Source of the DNA: Sphingomonas hankookensis
GTDB taxonomy: Bacteria; Pseudomonadota; Alphaproteobacteria; Sphingomonadales; Sphingomonadaceae
Length of the DNA: 64,000 nt
Assembly (NCBI RefSeq): GCF_028551275.1
Contig: NZ_CP117025.1
Location: forward strand, 2,165,501-2,229,500
Reading direction: 5' to 3'
Part shown: piece by piece, positions 29,921-40,407 of the stretch
Layout of the letters: the number at the start of each line of letters is the position of its first letter
How positions within the stretch are numbered: the stretch's first letter is position 1
Made by a program: the position numbers and the translations under genes
The notes under the pieces: generated by a model
What the model was told of the DNA's origin: nothing
What the model saw: only the letters and a program-made list of their open reading frames with translations
Databases searched by the model: none

Positions 29921-30805
29921 TCACTCTTCGACCGGCGCCATCACCTCGATGATCCCCGCCGCGATCTTCGCCATGACCGGCGTCTTCGCCAGCACCTCGC
30001 CATCGATTGAGATCGGCAGCGGCGGGTTGGTCTCGATCCGGAGCGACTGGCCGTGGAACGTCACGGTATCCACCCGGCGGGAGTCGAGCCGGAAGAAGCC
30101 GGCCGCCCAGTTGCGGGCCAAGCTGCGCTTGCCCTTGCCGCACACGACCTGAACGATGATCTCTCCGCTGTCCAACCGCGCTTCCTCGACCAGTTCGGTG
30201 CCGCCATGAAAGCGCCCGTTCGAGATGCGAACCTCGGTCGCCATCATCCGCTTGGCGCTAGCACCCTGGCCGACGATCAGCTCAAACGGATGGAACTTCG
30301 CGAATTGCAGCGAGGCCCAGGCGAGATAGCCGACCCGCCCGAACAGCTTCTTGACGCCATGCGGTACGGTCTTGGCGATCTGCGGCGACAGGCCGATTGC
30401 GGCGCAATTGGCGAAGTAATCGCCGTCGATCATGCCGAGGTCGATGCGGCGCGGCCGGCCTGTCTTCAGCACCTCCACTGCACCCGGAATGTCGAGCGGG
30501 ATACCGAGCGTCCGGCAGAAGCTGTTGGCGGTGCCGAGCGGCAGCACGCCAAGAACGACGTCGTGCCCCAGCAGATAGTCGACCAGGCTGCTGATCGTCC
30601 CGTCACCCCCGCCCAGGATCACCATGTCCGGCTTGCGCTCCAGCGCGCGCTTCAGCGTCGGGACGAGCTGATCGGGGTCTTCGACGGCATGGGCGTCGAC
30701 CTCGAACGCGGCGCCCTGCAAGGCGTGGCACGCCTGGGCGAACTGGTCCTGCCCGCTGCGTGACCGGGCGTTGACGATCATGGCGGCGGTGCGGATGCGG
30801 TTCAT
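29921..30805 (-). CDS. Diacylglycerol kinase-family lipid kinase
   Basis: 294 aa. The catalytic domain shows GGGDGTISSLVDYLLG and LPLGTANSFCRTLGIP, the glycine-rich signatures of the DAGK/YegS fold, followed by the two-layer C-terminal domain with ISIDGEVL near the end. Expected to phosphorylate a lipid such as diacylglycerol; the real substrate is open. The start is ATG 30805; the longer open frame upstream is not used because the N-terminus NRIRTAAMIVNARS fits the family. Divergent from hemB across 83 bases. Confidence 0.88.
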   Translation of the reverse strand: MNRIRTAAMIVNARSRSGQDQFAQACHALQGAAFEVDAHAVEDPDQLVPTLKRALERKPDMVILGGGDGTISSLVDYLLGHDVVLGVLPLGTANSFCRTLGIPLDIPGAVEVLKTGRPRRIDLGMIDGDYFANCAAIGLSPQIAKTVPHGVKKLFGRVGYLAWASLQFAKFHPFELIVGQGASAKRMMATEVRISNGRFHGGTELVEEARLDSGEIIVQVVCGKGKRSLARNWAAGFFRLDSRRVDTVTFHGQSLRIETNPPLPISIDGEVLAKTPVMAKIAAGIIEVMAPVEE

Positions 30806-30816
30806 GGCGTCGGTAA

Positions 30817-32398
<1,582 letters not shown>

Positions 32399-32402
<4 letters not shown>

Positions 32403-34595
32403 CGATACCCGACCGGACCGCCGGCTGGCCAATCCGCTGGATCTTCATGACCACGATCCTCGCCGGATCGTTCCTGCTGTTCCTCGTGCAGCCGATGGTC
32501 GCGCGCATGGCGTTGCCGCAGCTGGGCGGCGCGCCGGCGGTGTGGAATTCGGCGATGCTGGTGTACCAGGCGCTGCTGCTCGGCGGCTATGCCTATGCCC
32601 ATCTGCTCGGCAAGCTGATGCCCAAGGCGCAGGCGGCGGTGCATATTCTCGTCCTGCTCTGCGCGGCGGTGTGGTTGCCGATCGGAGTCAATTCGACTCC
32701 GACGCCGACCGGGGTAGAACCGGCGCTGTGGACGCCGTGGCTGCTGACCGCCTCGATCGGCCCGCTGTTCTTCGCCGTGTCGGCACAGGCGCCGCTGCTG
32801 CAACGCTGGTTCGCCTTTGTCTGTCCCGGCCGCGACCCCTATGCGCTCTATGCCGCGTCGAATGTCGGCAGCTTTGCCGGGCTGCTGGCCTAATCCGCTG
32901 CTGGTCGAACCTCTGCTGCCGGTTCGGGCGCAGAGCTGGGGCTGGAGCATCGGCTATGTGCTGCTGTTCGTGCTGGTGATCGGCTGCGGATGGCTGTTGC
33001 CGCATCGCCGTGAACAGGCGGTCCCGCTGGACAAGGGCGAAGCACCGGGCACGCGGCGCGTGCTGCACTGGATCGTGCTGGCGCTGGTGCCGTCGGGACT
33101 GATGCTCGCGACCTCGACCTTCCTGACGACCGACATCGTGGCAGTGCCGTTGCTGTGGGTATTGCCGCTGGGGCTGTATCTGCTCAGCTTCACCGTGGCG
33201 TTCGCCGCGCGGCGGGGGCTGGCCGATGCAATCGCTCGCTACGCACCGATCACGATCCTCGTGTTCGGCGGGATGATGATCGGCGGGCATCACGACTTTC
33301 CGCTGCTCAGTGCACTGGCCGCGCTGATGCTGCTGTTTGCGGTCTCGGTCACGCTCCATGCGCACATGTATGCGTTGCGGCCGGCGCCGGGTCGGTTGAC
33401 TGGCTTCTATCTCGCCATGTCGGTCGGCGGGGCGTTGGGCGGGGTATTCGCCGGGCTGATCGCGCCGGTCCTGTTCGACTGGACCTATGAATATCCGCTG
33501 CTGATCCTGGCCGCGGGCATGCTCGCGCCGCTGCCGTTTCTGCTGCCGGCGACCCAGCGTCTGTGGGAAACGGGCGGGGTGAAGCTGCGCGTCGCGGTGA
33601 TCCTGATCATCGGCGTGCTGGTCGCCATGGGTATGACCAATCCCGGCGGGATGCTCGGCGCCAAGCCCGATGCGGTCGCGTTTTTCGGGATCGTCGCGGT
33701 CGGACTGTTCGCAATCGGTGCGCGCGCGCCGTTCGTCTTCGCGCTTGCCGCCGCGCTGTTCCTGTTCGGCGGCTATCGCGCGATCGCGTTGTCGCTGGAG
33801 CCGGGTGCGCGAACGCGGAGCTATTTCGGCGTCTACACGATCATGCGGGGGCAAGGCGTCAACGAACTCCAGCACGGCACGACGCTGCACGGTATCCAGC
33901 TGACCGGGTCGCCGGAGCGGGAACGGACGCCGACGACCTATTATGTGCGGGGCTCGGGCGTGGGTGAGGCGTTGCGCGCGGCCCCGTCGCTCTACGGCCC
34001 GGCGGCGCGGATCGGCATTGTCGGCCTCGGGACCGGGACGCTCGCCTGCTATGCGCAGCCGGGACAGCATTGGCGCTTCTATGAGATCGATCCGGTCGTA
34101 GTGCGGATTGCGCGCGACTCCGGTGCCTTCACCTTCCTGCGGCGTTGTGCACCCAGTGCGCAGATCGTAGTCGGCGACGCGCGGTTGAGCCTATCGCAGG
34201 AGCCGGCAGGCAACCTCGACCTGCTGGCGCTCGACGCCTTTTCGTCCGACGCCGTGCCGATGCACCTGATGACGCGCGAGGCGTTCGAGACTTACGGCCG
34301 GGTGCTCGGGCGGCGCGGGCTGCTGCTGGTCCATGTGTCGAACCGCTATCTCGACCTGGGCCCGGTCGTCGCGCGGACGGCGGGTGGATGGATGGCGGCG
34401 CAGCTGCCCTATCAGCCCAAATCATCCGACCCGGCCGAAACCGGTTCGCTGTGGATCGCGCTGACCCGCGATCCGGAAGTGCTGGGCACGCTGCTGACGT
34501 CGGGTGGGGATTGGGAACCGTTGCCAGTGACCGACACCGCGCCATGGACCGACGACTATGCGTCGATCCTGCCGGTCCTGCGCGCGCTGCAATAG
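32399..34595 (+). pseudogene. Fused membrane/spermidine-synthase-like gene, broken by a 1-base frameshift
   Basis: Reads as one protein of about 731 aa only if one A of TAA at 32891-32893 is removed. Upstream the frame gives a polytopic membrane part ending SNVGSFAGLLA and then stops. Shifted by one base it continues YPLLVEPLLPV, further helices, and a C-terminal SAM-dependent domain (GIVGLGTGTLACYA, EIDPVV, LDAFSSDAVP) like polyamine aminopropyltransferases. The start is GTG at 32399, overlapping the GNAT stop by 4 bases. Total length minus one base divides by three. Either a real mutation or a sequencing error; both halves look otherwise intact. Confidence 0.85.
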
Positions 34596-35090
34596 TTATT
34601 TGAGGCGTGCGTTGAGCGACGCAATGGTGGCGCGCTGTTCGGTCGAGGCGGCGTTCGCCTTGGCCAGTGCGGCATCAAGCGCCGGGTAGGGCGGGGCGCC
34701 GGCCGCCGCCCGATCGATCGCTAGGCGTTCGAGTTCGGCCAGCGGCACGTCGATCGCCGTCCGTGCGACGTCCAGTTCGGCGAGCGCCACCTGCGCGCCC
34801 AGCCAGCGCTCGCTGCCCTCCGCGGTGCCCGCGGCGGCATTGACGGTCTTCCCTACCCGGGCCGCCGCCGCATCGAAGGCGCTTTTCGCGCCGGTGACCT
34901 CGCGGGTCAGCGTCGCGATCTTGGCGTCGAGCGCGGCGTCGGGCGTCGCCACCGGGACCGGGCGAACCGGTTCGGCCAGGCTGATCTTTTCGATCGGGCG
35001 CGGCAGCAGCGAGGGATAATCCCCCGCCGGCGCGGCGCAGGCCGACAACAGGGCGGCGGGCAGGACGAGCGGGATCGCGGAGCGGGTCAT
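34596..35090 (-). CDS. Hypothetical lipoprotein
   Basis: 164 aa with a lipoprotein signal: TRSAIPLVLPAALLSAC, lipobox LSAC, mature Cys18. The rest is Ala-rich and helical with heptad-like stretches (about 50-160), suggesting a periplasmic coiled coil. Start ATG 35090. No family recognised. Convergent with the frameshifted gene, one base after its stop. Confidence 0.75.
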   Translation of the reverse strand: MTRSAIPLVLPAALLSACAAPAGDYPSLLPRPIEKISLAEPVRPVPVATPDAALDAKIATLTREVTGAKSAFDAAAARVGKTVNAAAGTAEGSERWLGAQVALAELDVARTAIDVPLAELERLAIDRAAAGAPPYPALDAALAKANAASTEQRATIASLNARLK

Positions 35091-35130
35091 GGCCCACCGA
35101 TACCCATGCAAAAAAATTGACACAACGGGG

Positions 35131-35159
35131 TTGCCAGCCGGGGAGGTGGCCTGTAGCAG
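35131..35159 (+). promoter_or_regulatory. Promoter of tRNA-Arg copy 1
   Basis: TTGCCA (35131-35136), 17-base spacer, TAGCAG (35154-35159), 14 bases before the tRNA. Copy 2 carries the same pattern at the same offset, which supports function. Confidence 0.6.
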
Positions 35160-35173
35160 GCGACCTCCACCGG

Positions 35174-35250
35174 GCACCCGTAGCTCAGCTGGATAGAGCA
35201 TCAGACTACGAATCTGAGGGTCGGACGTTCGAATCGTTCCGGGTGCGCCA
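35174..35250 (+). tRNA. tRNA-Arg (ACG), copy 1
   Basis: 77 bases with encoded CCA; acceptor GCACCCG/CGGGTGC; anticodon loop CTACGAA gives ACG (A34 is normally converted to inosine). Identical to copy 2. Confidence 0.97.
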
Positions 35251-35252
35251 TG

Positions 35253-35295
35253 GAAAACCCCGCCATGTCATGCGACTTGGCGGGGTTTTCTTTGT
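35253..35295 (+). terminator. Terminator of tRNA-Arg copy 1
   Basis: Perfect 13-bp stem GAAAACCCCGCCA / TGGCGGGGTTTTC followed by TTTGT, immediately after the tRNA. The AAAA/TTTT pair at the stem base makes it able to act on both strands. Confidence 0.85.
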
Positions 35296-35343
35296 CCGGA
35301 CGGCATGACGTTCGGCGGCATGAAATTTCCCTGCCGAACCGAC

Positions 35344-35372
35344 TTGCCAGACCGGAAAAGCCTCTCTAACAG
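35344..35372 (+). promoter_or_regulatory. Promoter of tRNA-Arg copy 2
   Basis: TTGCCA (35344-35349), 17-base spacer, TAACAG (35367-35372), exactly 213 bases after the copy 1 promoter, although much of the spacer sequence has diverged. Confidence 0.6.
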
Positions 35373-35386
35373 GCGGCCTCCACCGG

Positions 35387-35463
35387 GCACCCGTAGCTCA
35401 GCTGGATAGAGCATCAGACTACGAATCTGAGGGTCGGACGTTCGAATCGTTCCGGGTGCGCCA
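35387..35463 (+). tRNA. tRNA-Arg (ACG), copy 2
   Basis: 77 bases with encoded CCA, identical to copy 1 at a period of 213 bases. It has its own promoter and terminator. Confidence 0.97.
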
Positions 35464-35465
35464 TG

Positions 35466-35508
35466 GAAAACCCCGCCAGGTCATGCGACTTGGCGGGGTT
35501 TTCTTTGT
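35466..35508. terminator. Bidirectional terminator shared by tRNA-Arg copy 2 and the GH43/GH27 operon
   Basis: Same 13-bp stem as at 35253, followed on the plus strand by TTTGT. It lies 3 bases after the tRNA and ends 4 bases before the stop of the glycoside-hydrolase operon coming from the right, so it can end transcription from both sides. Confidence 0.8.
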
Positions 35509-35512
35509 CGGC

Positions 35513-37153
35513 TTATCGTTGGTAGGCGTAGGGGCCGACGACCGTACCCGTGAACCCTCCCGCCATGCGCGTGCTGAGGAAGCGGATATCGACATCCTTG
35601 ACCAGCGTAGTGCGCTTGCCACCGATTGCATAATCGACCGCCATCGTCCCGCGATCCGCGCGCAGCGTCAGCGTGACGGGACCCGTGCCGGTAAGCGGTG
35701 CGCTCGCCACCAGCTGCTCGGTGCCCTTGGCGCGGGTGTAGAGCGCGATCACCGGCTTGCCGGCGAGGCGGGTAATGCCGAAGAACAGATAGCTTTCGTC
35801 GCTCTGCATCGCGACCAGCCCGGCGCGGTCGCCGTCCCGACGCGGCGAGAAGCGGACGGTCGTCGCCATCGTCGCGATATGATGCTGCTGACGCCGTCCG
35901 ACAAAGCCGGGCACGCCATTCTGGTCGCCGATCGCCGCACCGCCATCGATCAGCAGGTCGCCGCCGGCAAGGCGATAGACGGGGGCCTTGGGCGTGCGGA
36001 CGCCGATCCACTGCATCGCGAGCTTCGAACCATCGAACTCGTCGACATAGCCGAAATCGCCGCTGGTCGGCAGCTTCGGCGCAGGCTGGCTCGGCAGTTT
36101 GGGGCGATCGGCGACGAACGGTACGCGCTGTCCGGCAGGCAGGATCGTCGGCCAGCCATCCTTCCACGTTACCGGCAGCAGGAACGTCTCGCGCCCGATA
36201 TTATAATAGTCGTCGCCATACGGTCGCACCGCGAGGAAGGTCGCCCACCAGTCGCCATTCTGCGTCTGCACCAGCTCCGCATGGCCCGCTGCCGAGATCG
36301 GGTCGGCGCGATCGTTCGGCAGGTCGCGCTGCGTCAGGATCGGATTGCCGCTCCACGGCACGAACGGCCCACGCAGTTCCTTCGACCGGAACACGACCTG
36401 CGAATGATTGACGCTCGTCCCGCCTTCGGCCGCGGTCAGATAATACCAGCCGTCCTTCCGGAAGATATGCGGTCCTTCGATCCACACCGGCTTCTTCGAC
36501 AGGTCGACGCCGCCATTGATGAGTTGGGTCGATTCACCCACCATCTTGCCCGCGCGCCAGTCATATTCCTGGATCCAGATCGCACGGTGGCCGTCATAGC
36601 GCGGCGGTTCGTTCGGTGCGCGGTTGTTGACGATATAGGCTCGGTCGTTCTCCCAATAGATCGATGGGTCGATGCCCTCGAACGGCAGCCAAATCGGGTT
36701 CGACCACGGGCCCTTAGGGTCCTTGGCGGTGATGACGAAGTTGCCGCGACACTGGACGCAGGTGTTGACGATGTAAAAGGTGCCATCGTGGTAGCTGATG
36801 TCCGGTGCGAAGACCGCTTCGGACACCCGCCGCCCGCTGAAATCCAGCTGTTCGGGCCGGTCGATCGCGTTGGCGATCTGCGTCCAGTTCACCAGGTCGC
36901 GCGAATGGAAGATCGGCAGGCCTGGATAATGGGCGAAGGACGACAAAGCGAGATAATAGTCGTCGCCCACCCGGATCACCGACGGATCGGGATAATAGCC
37001 CGACAGGATCGGGTTGCGATACTGGTTCGGACCCGGCGTGGCGCGCTCGACGCTGCGGCCGTCATAGGTGAAGCGGCTGAACCGGGCTGGCTCGGCCATG
37101 GCGGTGCCGATGCTAGCGGTCAGCAGCAGGCCGGTCATCAGGGTGCGGAACAT
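35513..37153 (-). CDS. Glycoside hydrolase family 43 protein (xylosidase/arabinofuranosidase)
   Basis: 546 aa secreted enzyme for trimming arabinoxylan-type side chains. Signal peptide about 1-20 (ends GTAMA). Five-bladed propeller with the GH43 triad: Asp56 (YYPDPSV), Asp162 (IDPSIYW) and Glu226 (IEGPHIF). A C-terminal beta-sandwich (about 370-546) resembles the beta-xylosidase C-terminal domain. The ATG at 37153 starts the signal peptide; the open frame extends upstream but overlaps the GH27 gene. Last gene of the operon, 25 bases after GH27. Xylosidase versus arabinofuranosidase cannot be told here. Confidence 0.9.
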   Translation of the reverse strand: MFRTLMTGLLLTASIGTAMAEPARFSRFTYDGRSVERATPGPNQYRNPILSGYYPDPSVIRVGDDYYLALSSFAHYPGLPIFHSRDLVNWTQIANAIDRPEQLDFSGRRVSEAVFAPDISYHDGTFYIVNTCVQCRGNFVITAKDPKGPWSNPIWLPFEGIDPSIYWENDRAYIVNNRAPNEPPRYDGHRAIWIQEYDWRAGKMVGESTQLINGGVDLSKKPVWIEGPHIFRKDGWYYLTAAEGGTSVNHSQVVFRSKELRGPFVPWSGNPILTQRDLPNDRADPISAAGHAELVQTQNGDWWATFLAVRPYGDDYYNIGRETFLLPVTWKDGWPTILPAGQRVPFVADRPKLPSQPAPKLPTSGDFGYVDEFDGSKLAMQWIGVRTPKAPVYRLAGGDLLIDGGAAIGDQNGVPGFVGRRQQHHIATMATTVRFSPRRDGDRAGLVAMQSDESYLFFGITRLAGKPVIALYTRAKGTEQLVASAPLTGTGPVTLTLRADRGTMAVDYAIGGKRTTLVKDVDIRFLSTRMAGGFTGTVVGPYAYQR

Positions 37154-37178
37154 CGATCGCTCTTTCGTTGGCAGGAGT

Positions 37179-38567
37179 TCAGGCGCGGTCAAGGCGGAAC
37201 AGCGCGGCGCCATGCGGCGGCACGTCGGCCTCGACCCGGTCGGCAACCGTCCCGATGTCCCGCCGGGCCCACAGGTCGCGCACCCGCACCGACTCGCGCA
37301 GGTCGAGCCAGCGCAGGTCGACGCCCGGCCGCGACGGCTTGTCGCCCGGATTGAACAGCGCGAGATAGGTCGACCCGGTTGGACTGCGTGCGGTCCAGGC
37401 GCGCATGCCGTCCTGGACATGCAGGGGGCGGTTGGCCGAACTGCTCTGGTTGACGGCGATGACCTCCGGATTGGTCAGCAGGTCGAGCGTGGCCGCGTCG
37501 AGATGGCGCAGGTCGCCGCCCATGATGAGCGGCGACCGGGCAATCGACCACAGCGTCATCAGCGTACGCTGTTCGGCCGGCGTGAACTTGGTGTCGCGCT
37601 GCCCTAGTGCCAGTCGGCCGAGCGGCAGCATGTCGGCATCGGGCCAGCCCCCGGGCCCCGCGAAACGCTGCCAATTCTCCAGGCGGACGAACTGCGCGTC
37701 GAGCAGTGGCCATTCGTCCCAGAAATCGTCGCTGATCCGCCACATCTGCGCATGCGCCCAGACATGGTCGGCACTGGCGAGCGGGGTTTCGCCCGGCGAC
37801 AGGCTCAGCAGGATCGGGCGGCCGGAACGGCCGATCGCCTTTGCCGCCCCCTCGATCTCCGGCGCGTGCGAGTCATAGGGACGGCTCATATCGTCCATTT
37901 TGACCAGATCGACGCCCCAGTCGGCATATTGCGCGAACACGCTGTCGTAATAGGCCTGCGCAGCGGGATGGCGCATGTCGACGCCGTACATGTCGCTGTT
38001 CCACGAACAGATACTGGTTTGGTCGGCAATGTCCTGCGCGCGATACCGGGTGCCCAGGATCGGGAGGTTGCGCCGTACCGCTTCGCGCGGGATGCCGCGC
38101 ATCAAATGGATGCCGAATTGCAGCCCCATCGCGTGCACCCGGTCGGCGATCGATCGAAAGCCCCGGCCATCGGCTGCGGACGGGAAGCGCTTGGGATCGG
38201 GTTGCAGCCGGCCATACGCATCCAGCACCGGCACTGCATCCGCGCGATAGGCATAGCCGGTCGCACCCGGTTCGTACCACTGGATGTCGATGGTGAAGAT
38301 CGAATAGCCCGCCGGCAACAACCGGTCGCGCATGATCGTGGCGGTTTCCATCGCCTGCGCTTCGGTGATGGTCGTCGCGAAGCTGTTCCAGCTGTTCCAG
38401 CCCATCGGCGGTGTCTGCGCCAGCTTCGGCTTCTCCCGGGGCGCTGCCGTCGCGCCGACGGACCCGGCGAGAACCGGAACGGTGGCGGCGCCGACGAGAA
38501 GGCTGCGGCGGGTAATGTCTGATGCCACGTCGGTTGCTCCGGTCAGTCGTGGAAGGAAGTCGCTCAC
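37179..38567 (-). CDS. Glycoside hydrolase family 27 (alpha-galactosidase-like)
   Basis: 462 aa. Tat-type signal with twin arginines (TRRSLLVGAA, near 20-28) and export of the mature part from about 42. The GH27 barrel begins TPPMGWNSWNSF; nucleophile Asp225 (LVKMDD) and acid/base Asp280 (WRISDD), plus GGWPDADML. Activity is alpha-galactosidase or, in this arabinoxylan setting, possibly beta-L-arabinopyranosidase. It overlaps the upstream GH43 gene by 4 bases (ATGA). Confidence 0.9.
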   Translation of the reverse strand: MSDFLPRLTGATDVASDITRRSLLVGAATVPVLAGSVGATAAPREKPKLAQTPPMGWNSWNSFATTITEAQAMETATIMRDRLLPAGYSIFTIDIQWYEPGATGYAYRADAVPVLDAYGRLQPDPKRFPSAADGRGFRSIADRVHAMGLQFGIHLMRGIPREAVRRNLPILGTRYRAQDIADQTSICSWNSDMYGVDMRHPAAQAYYDSVFAQYADWGVDLVKMDDMSRPYDSHAPEIEGAAKAIGRSGRPILLSLSPGETPLASADHVWAHAQMWRISDDFWDEWPLLDAQFVRLENWQRFAGPGGWPDADMLPLGRLALGQRDTKFTPAEQRTLMTLWSIARSPLIMGGDLRHLDAATLDLLTNPEVIAVNQSSSANRPLHVQDGMRAWTARSPTGSTYLALFNPGDKPSRPGVDLRWLDLRESVRVRDLWARRDIGTVADRVEADVPPHGAALFRLDRA

Positions 38568-40126
38568 CGCGCCGCGCGCAGCGTGAAGCGGTCGATGTCG
38601 AGATAGCCGTTACCCGGCTTGGCGTTGTAGCAGGACAGTACCATCTGCTGCCCCTGGAAGGTGCCGGTCCGCCACGCGAAGGCGAGGGGGAACGCCCCGC
38701 CCGCCGCCACCCAACGCTTCCCGTCGCGACTGTACGACAGACGGCCTTGGTCGGTAGTGAAATCGAGGTCGAGACCGATCCACAGGGTCGACCCGGCAAA
38801 GGCTATCGGCGGTGCCCGATCCTTGACCACCGGCCCCGTCTCGGTACTTTCGATCACGTCCATCGCCAGCCGGGCGGCACCGCGATCGTCGCGGCTGACG
38901 GCGAGTGTCGCGCTATATTGGCCGAACGTCCCGAAGCCGCAGCGGTCGCCGGCCGCGATACCGCTAATGTCCAGCTTCACCTCCGCCCGGCTGCGCGGAC
39001 CCTGCGCCTTCTGCGTCAGCGTGTTGCGCGCCCGCCAGAGGCCGTCCGCCCGGGTCGGGCGCAGCCGAAGGAAGCCGGGCCGCTGGGTCAGCGACCAGCG
39101 TGTGTCGTCAGGATTATGGTTCCATTGCCATTGCTGCCCCAGTTTCGCCGAGGAAAAGTCGTCGGACGTCGCCGGTTCGGCAAAGGGGAACCCCGCAATC
39201 GGCTTGGCCGCCCGCTCCGGCACGCGGCCCGGTGCGTCGGGCGTGCCCCAGACCGGCCAGTCGTCCTGCCAGAAGACGGGACTGAGGTTCGTCGTCCGTC
39301 CGATCGACCCGGCGTCGAGCATGACGAACCCGACCCATTTGCCGTCGGCGGTATCGACCAGCGCCCCCTGATGCCCGCCGCTGCGATCGTCGACCTGCGG
39401 CCGGGTTTCCCATGGGCCGTACAGGCTGTGGGCGCGCGACACGGTCAGCCCCAGCCGCCGGGGGATCGCGTTGAACAGATAATAATATTGCCCGCGCCGG
39501 ATGATCTTCGACCCCTCGGCCCCGGCGTTGTAATGAACCTTGCGGTCGTCGACGACGCGACGCAGGCCGGGGTCGAGCTTCAGCAGGCGGATGGTGCCGT
39601 CCGAACCGATCGCGGTCGCGATATAGGCGGTGCCATCGGGTTCGATGAAAAGGCCGGGGTCGAATGCCTCCCGGTCCAGTTCGTTCATCACCCATGGGCC
39701 GCGTGGATCGCGCGAACGATAGATGCGCGTGTTCTGCCCGACCGGCGTCACGGCCACATAGAACGTCCCATCGTGATACCGCAGGCTGGCGGCGAACAGT
39801 CCCCGCCGATAGGCGTCTTTGCCATTGTCCAGCCGATAATCGGGACGATCGTCCAGCCGGGGCACGACATGGCTGAACAGCCGCCAGTTTACGAGGTCCT
39901 TCGAATGCAGCAGCGTCAGCCCCGGCGCGTTGGCAAAGGTCGTCGTGACGAAGTAATAATCGCTGCCGACCCGGATGATGTCGGGATCCGGATAATCGGC
40001 GAACAGCAACGGGTTGCGATAGGTGCCATCGCCCTGGTCCGATCGCCAGACCTGCGCCGAAGCGGGGCCGCCCGCCGCCAATGCCATGGCCAGCACGGCC
40101 ACGCCCGTCATCGTCCCGCCCCGCAT
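38564..40126 (-). CDS. Glycoside hydrolase family 43 protein, second copy
   Basis: 520 aa. Signal peptide to about 24 (ends PASAQ). GH43 triad: Asp47 (DYPDPDI), Asp156 (FDPGLF), Glu204 (AEGSKI). C-terminal beta-sandwich about 330-520. Strong ribosome site AGGAGAG before ATG 40126. First gene of the three-gene operon. Only distantly like the GH43 at 35513, so a different linkage is likely. Confidence 0.9.
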   Translation of the reverse strand: MRGGTMTGVAVLAMALAAGGPASAQVWRSDQGDGTYRNPLLFADYPDPDIIRVGSDYYFVTTTFANAPGLTLLHSKDLVNWRLFSHVVPRLDDRPDYRLDNGKDAYRRGLFAASLRYHDGTFYVAVTPVGQNTRIYRSRDPRGPWVMNELDREAFDPGLFIEPDGTAYIATAIGSDGTIRLLKLDPGLRRVVDDRKVHYNAGAEGSKIIRRGQYYYLFNAIPRRLGLTVSRAHSLYGPWETRPQVDDRSGGHQGALVDTADGKWVGFVMLDAGSIGRTTNLSPVFWQDDWPVWGTPDAPGRVPERAAKPIAGFPFAEPATSDDFSSAKLGQQWQWNHNPDDTRWSLTQRPGFLRLRPTRADGLWRARNTLTQKAQGPRSRAEVKLDISGIAAGDRCGFGTFGQYSATLAVSRDDRGAARLAMDVIESTETGPVVKDRAPPIAFAGSTLWIGLDLDFTTDQGRLSYSRDGKRWVAAGGAFPLAFAWRTGTFQGQQMVLSCYNAKPGNGYLDIDRFTLRAAR

Positions 40127-40167
40127 CTTCTCTCCTGACGACGGTGTCTGTTTGCCCGCTATTAGTC

Positions 40168-40196
40168 TGGGTATTGATGGAAGAAATTGCGGTCAA
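40168..40196 (-). promoter_or_regulatory. Candidate promoter of the GH43-GH27-GH43 operon
   Basis: On the minus strand TTGACC (40196-40191), 17-base spacer, TACCCA (40173-40168), about 40 bases before the first gene. The -10 is weak, as expected for a regulated promoter. Confidence 0.4.
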
Positions 40197-40336
40197 CGGC
40201 TATTATCCACAGCGCTTGGTCGTCTGCCCCGGCCATCGGGCAAGTTCGTCCCGGTGGAGCATCGAAGCACGGTTTGACGACGGCTCCCGCCGTGCCTAGC
40301 GTATCGCTTCACTGGCGCGCGCAAATGCCCGCTCAA

Positions 40337-40352
40337 TATTGGTTATACAATA
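40337..40352. promoter_or_regulatory. FadR/UxuR-type operator candidate upstream of the regulator gene
   Basis: TATTGGTTATACAATA, a palindrome with perfect 5-bp arms (TATTG/CAATA). It resembles the TGGTnnnACCA sites of FadR-subfamily sugar-acid regulators. It lies directly before the regulator gene, suggesting autoregulation and perhaps control of the divergent hydrolase operon. Confidence 0.5.
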
Positions 40353-40407
40353 CGATGGCGACATCGGGTGCTCGATGCGGATCGAAGCCGAGGACGAAGG
40401 AAACGAC

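Noticed and set aside
35174..35463. tRNA-Arg pair as an integration (attachment) site
   Set aside because: Each copy is complete and has its own promoter and terminator; no integrase or foreign-looking genes are nearby.
40203..40211. Perfect DnaA box (TTATCCACA)
   Set aside because: Single box with no cluster, AT-rich unwinding region or origin-linked genes; expected by chance in 64 kb.
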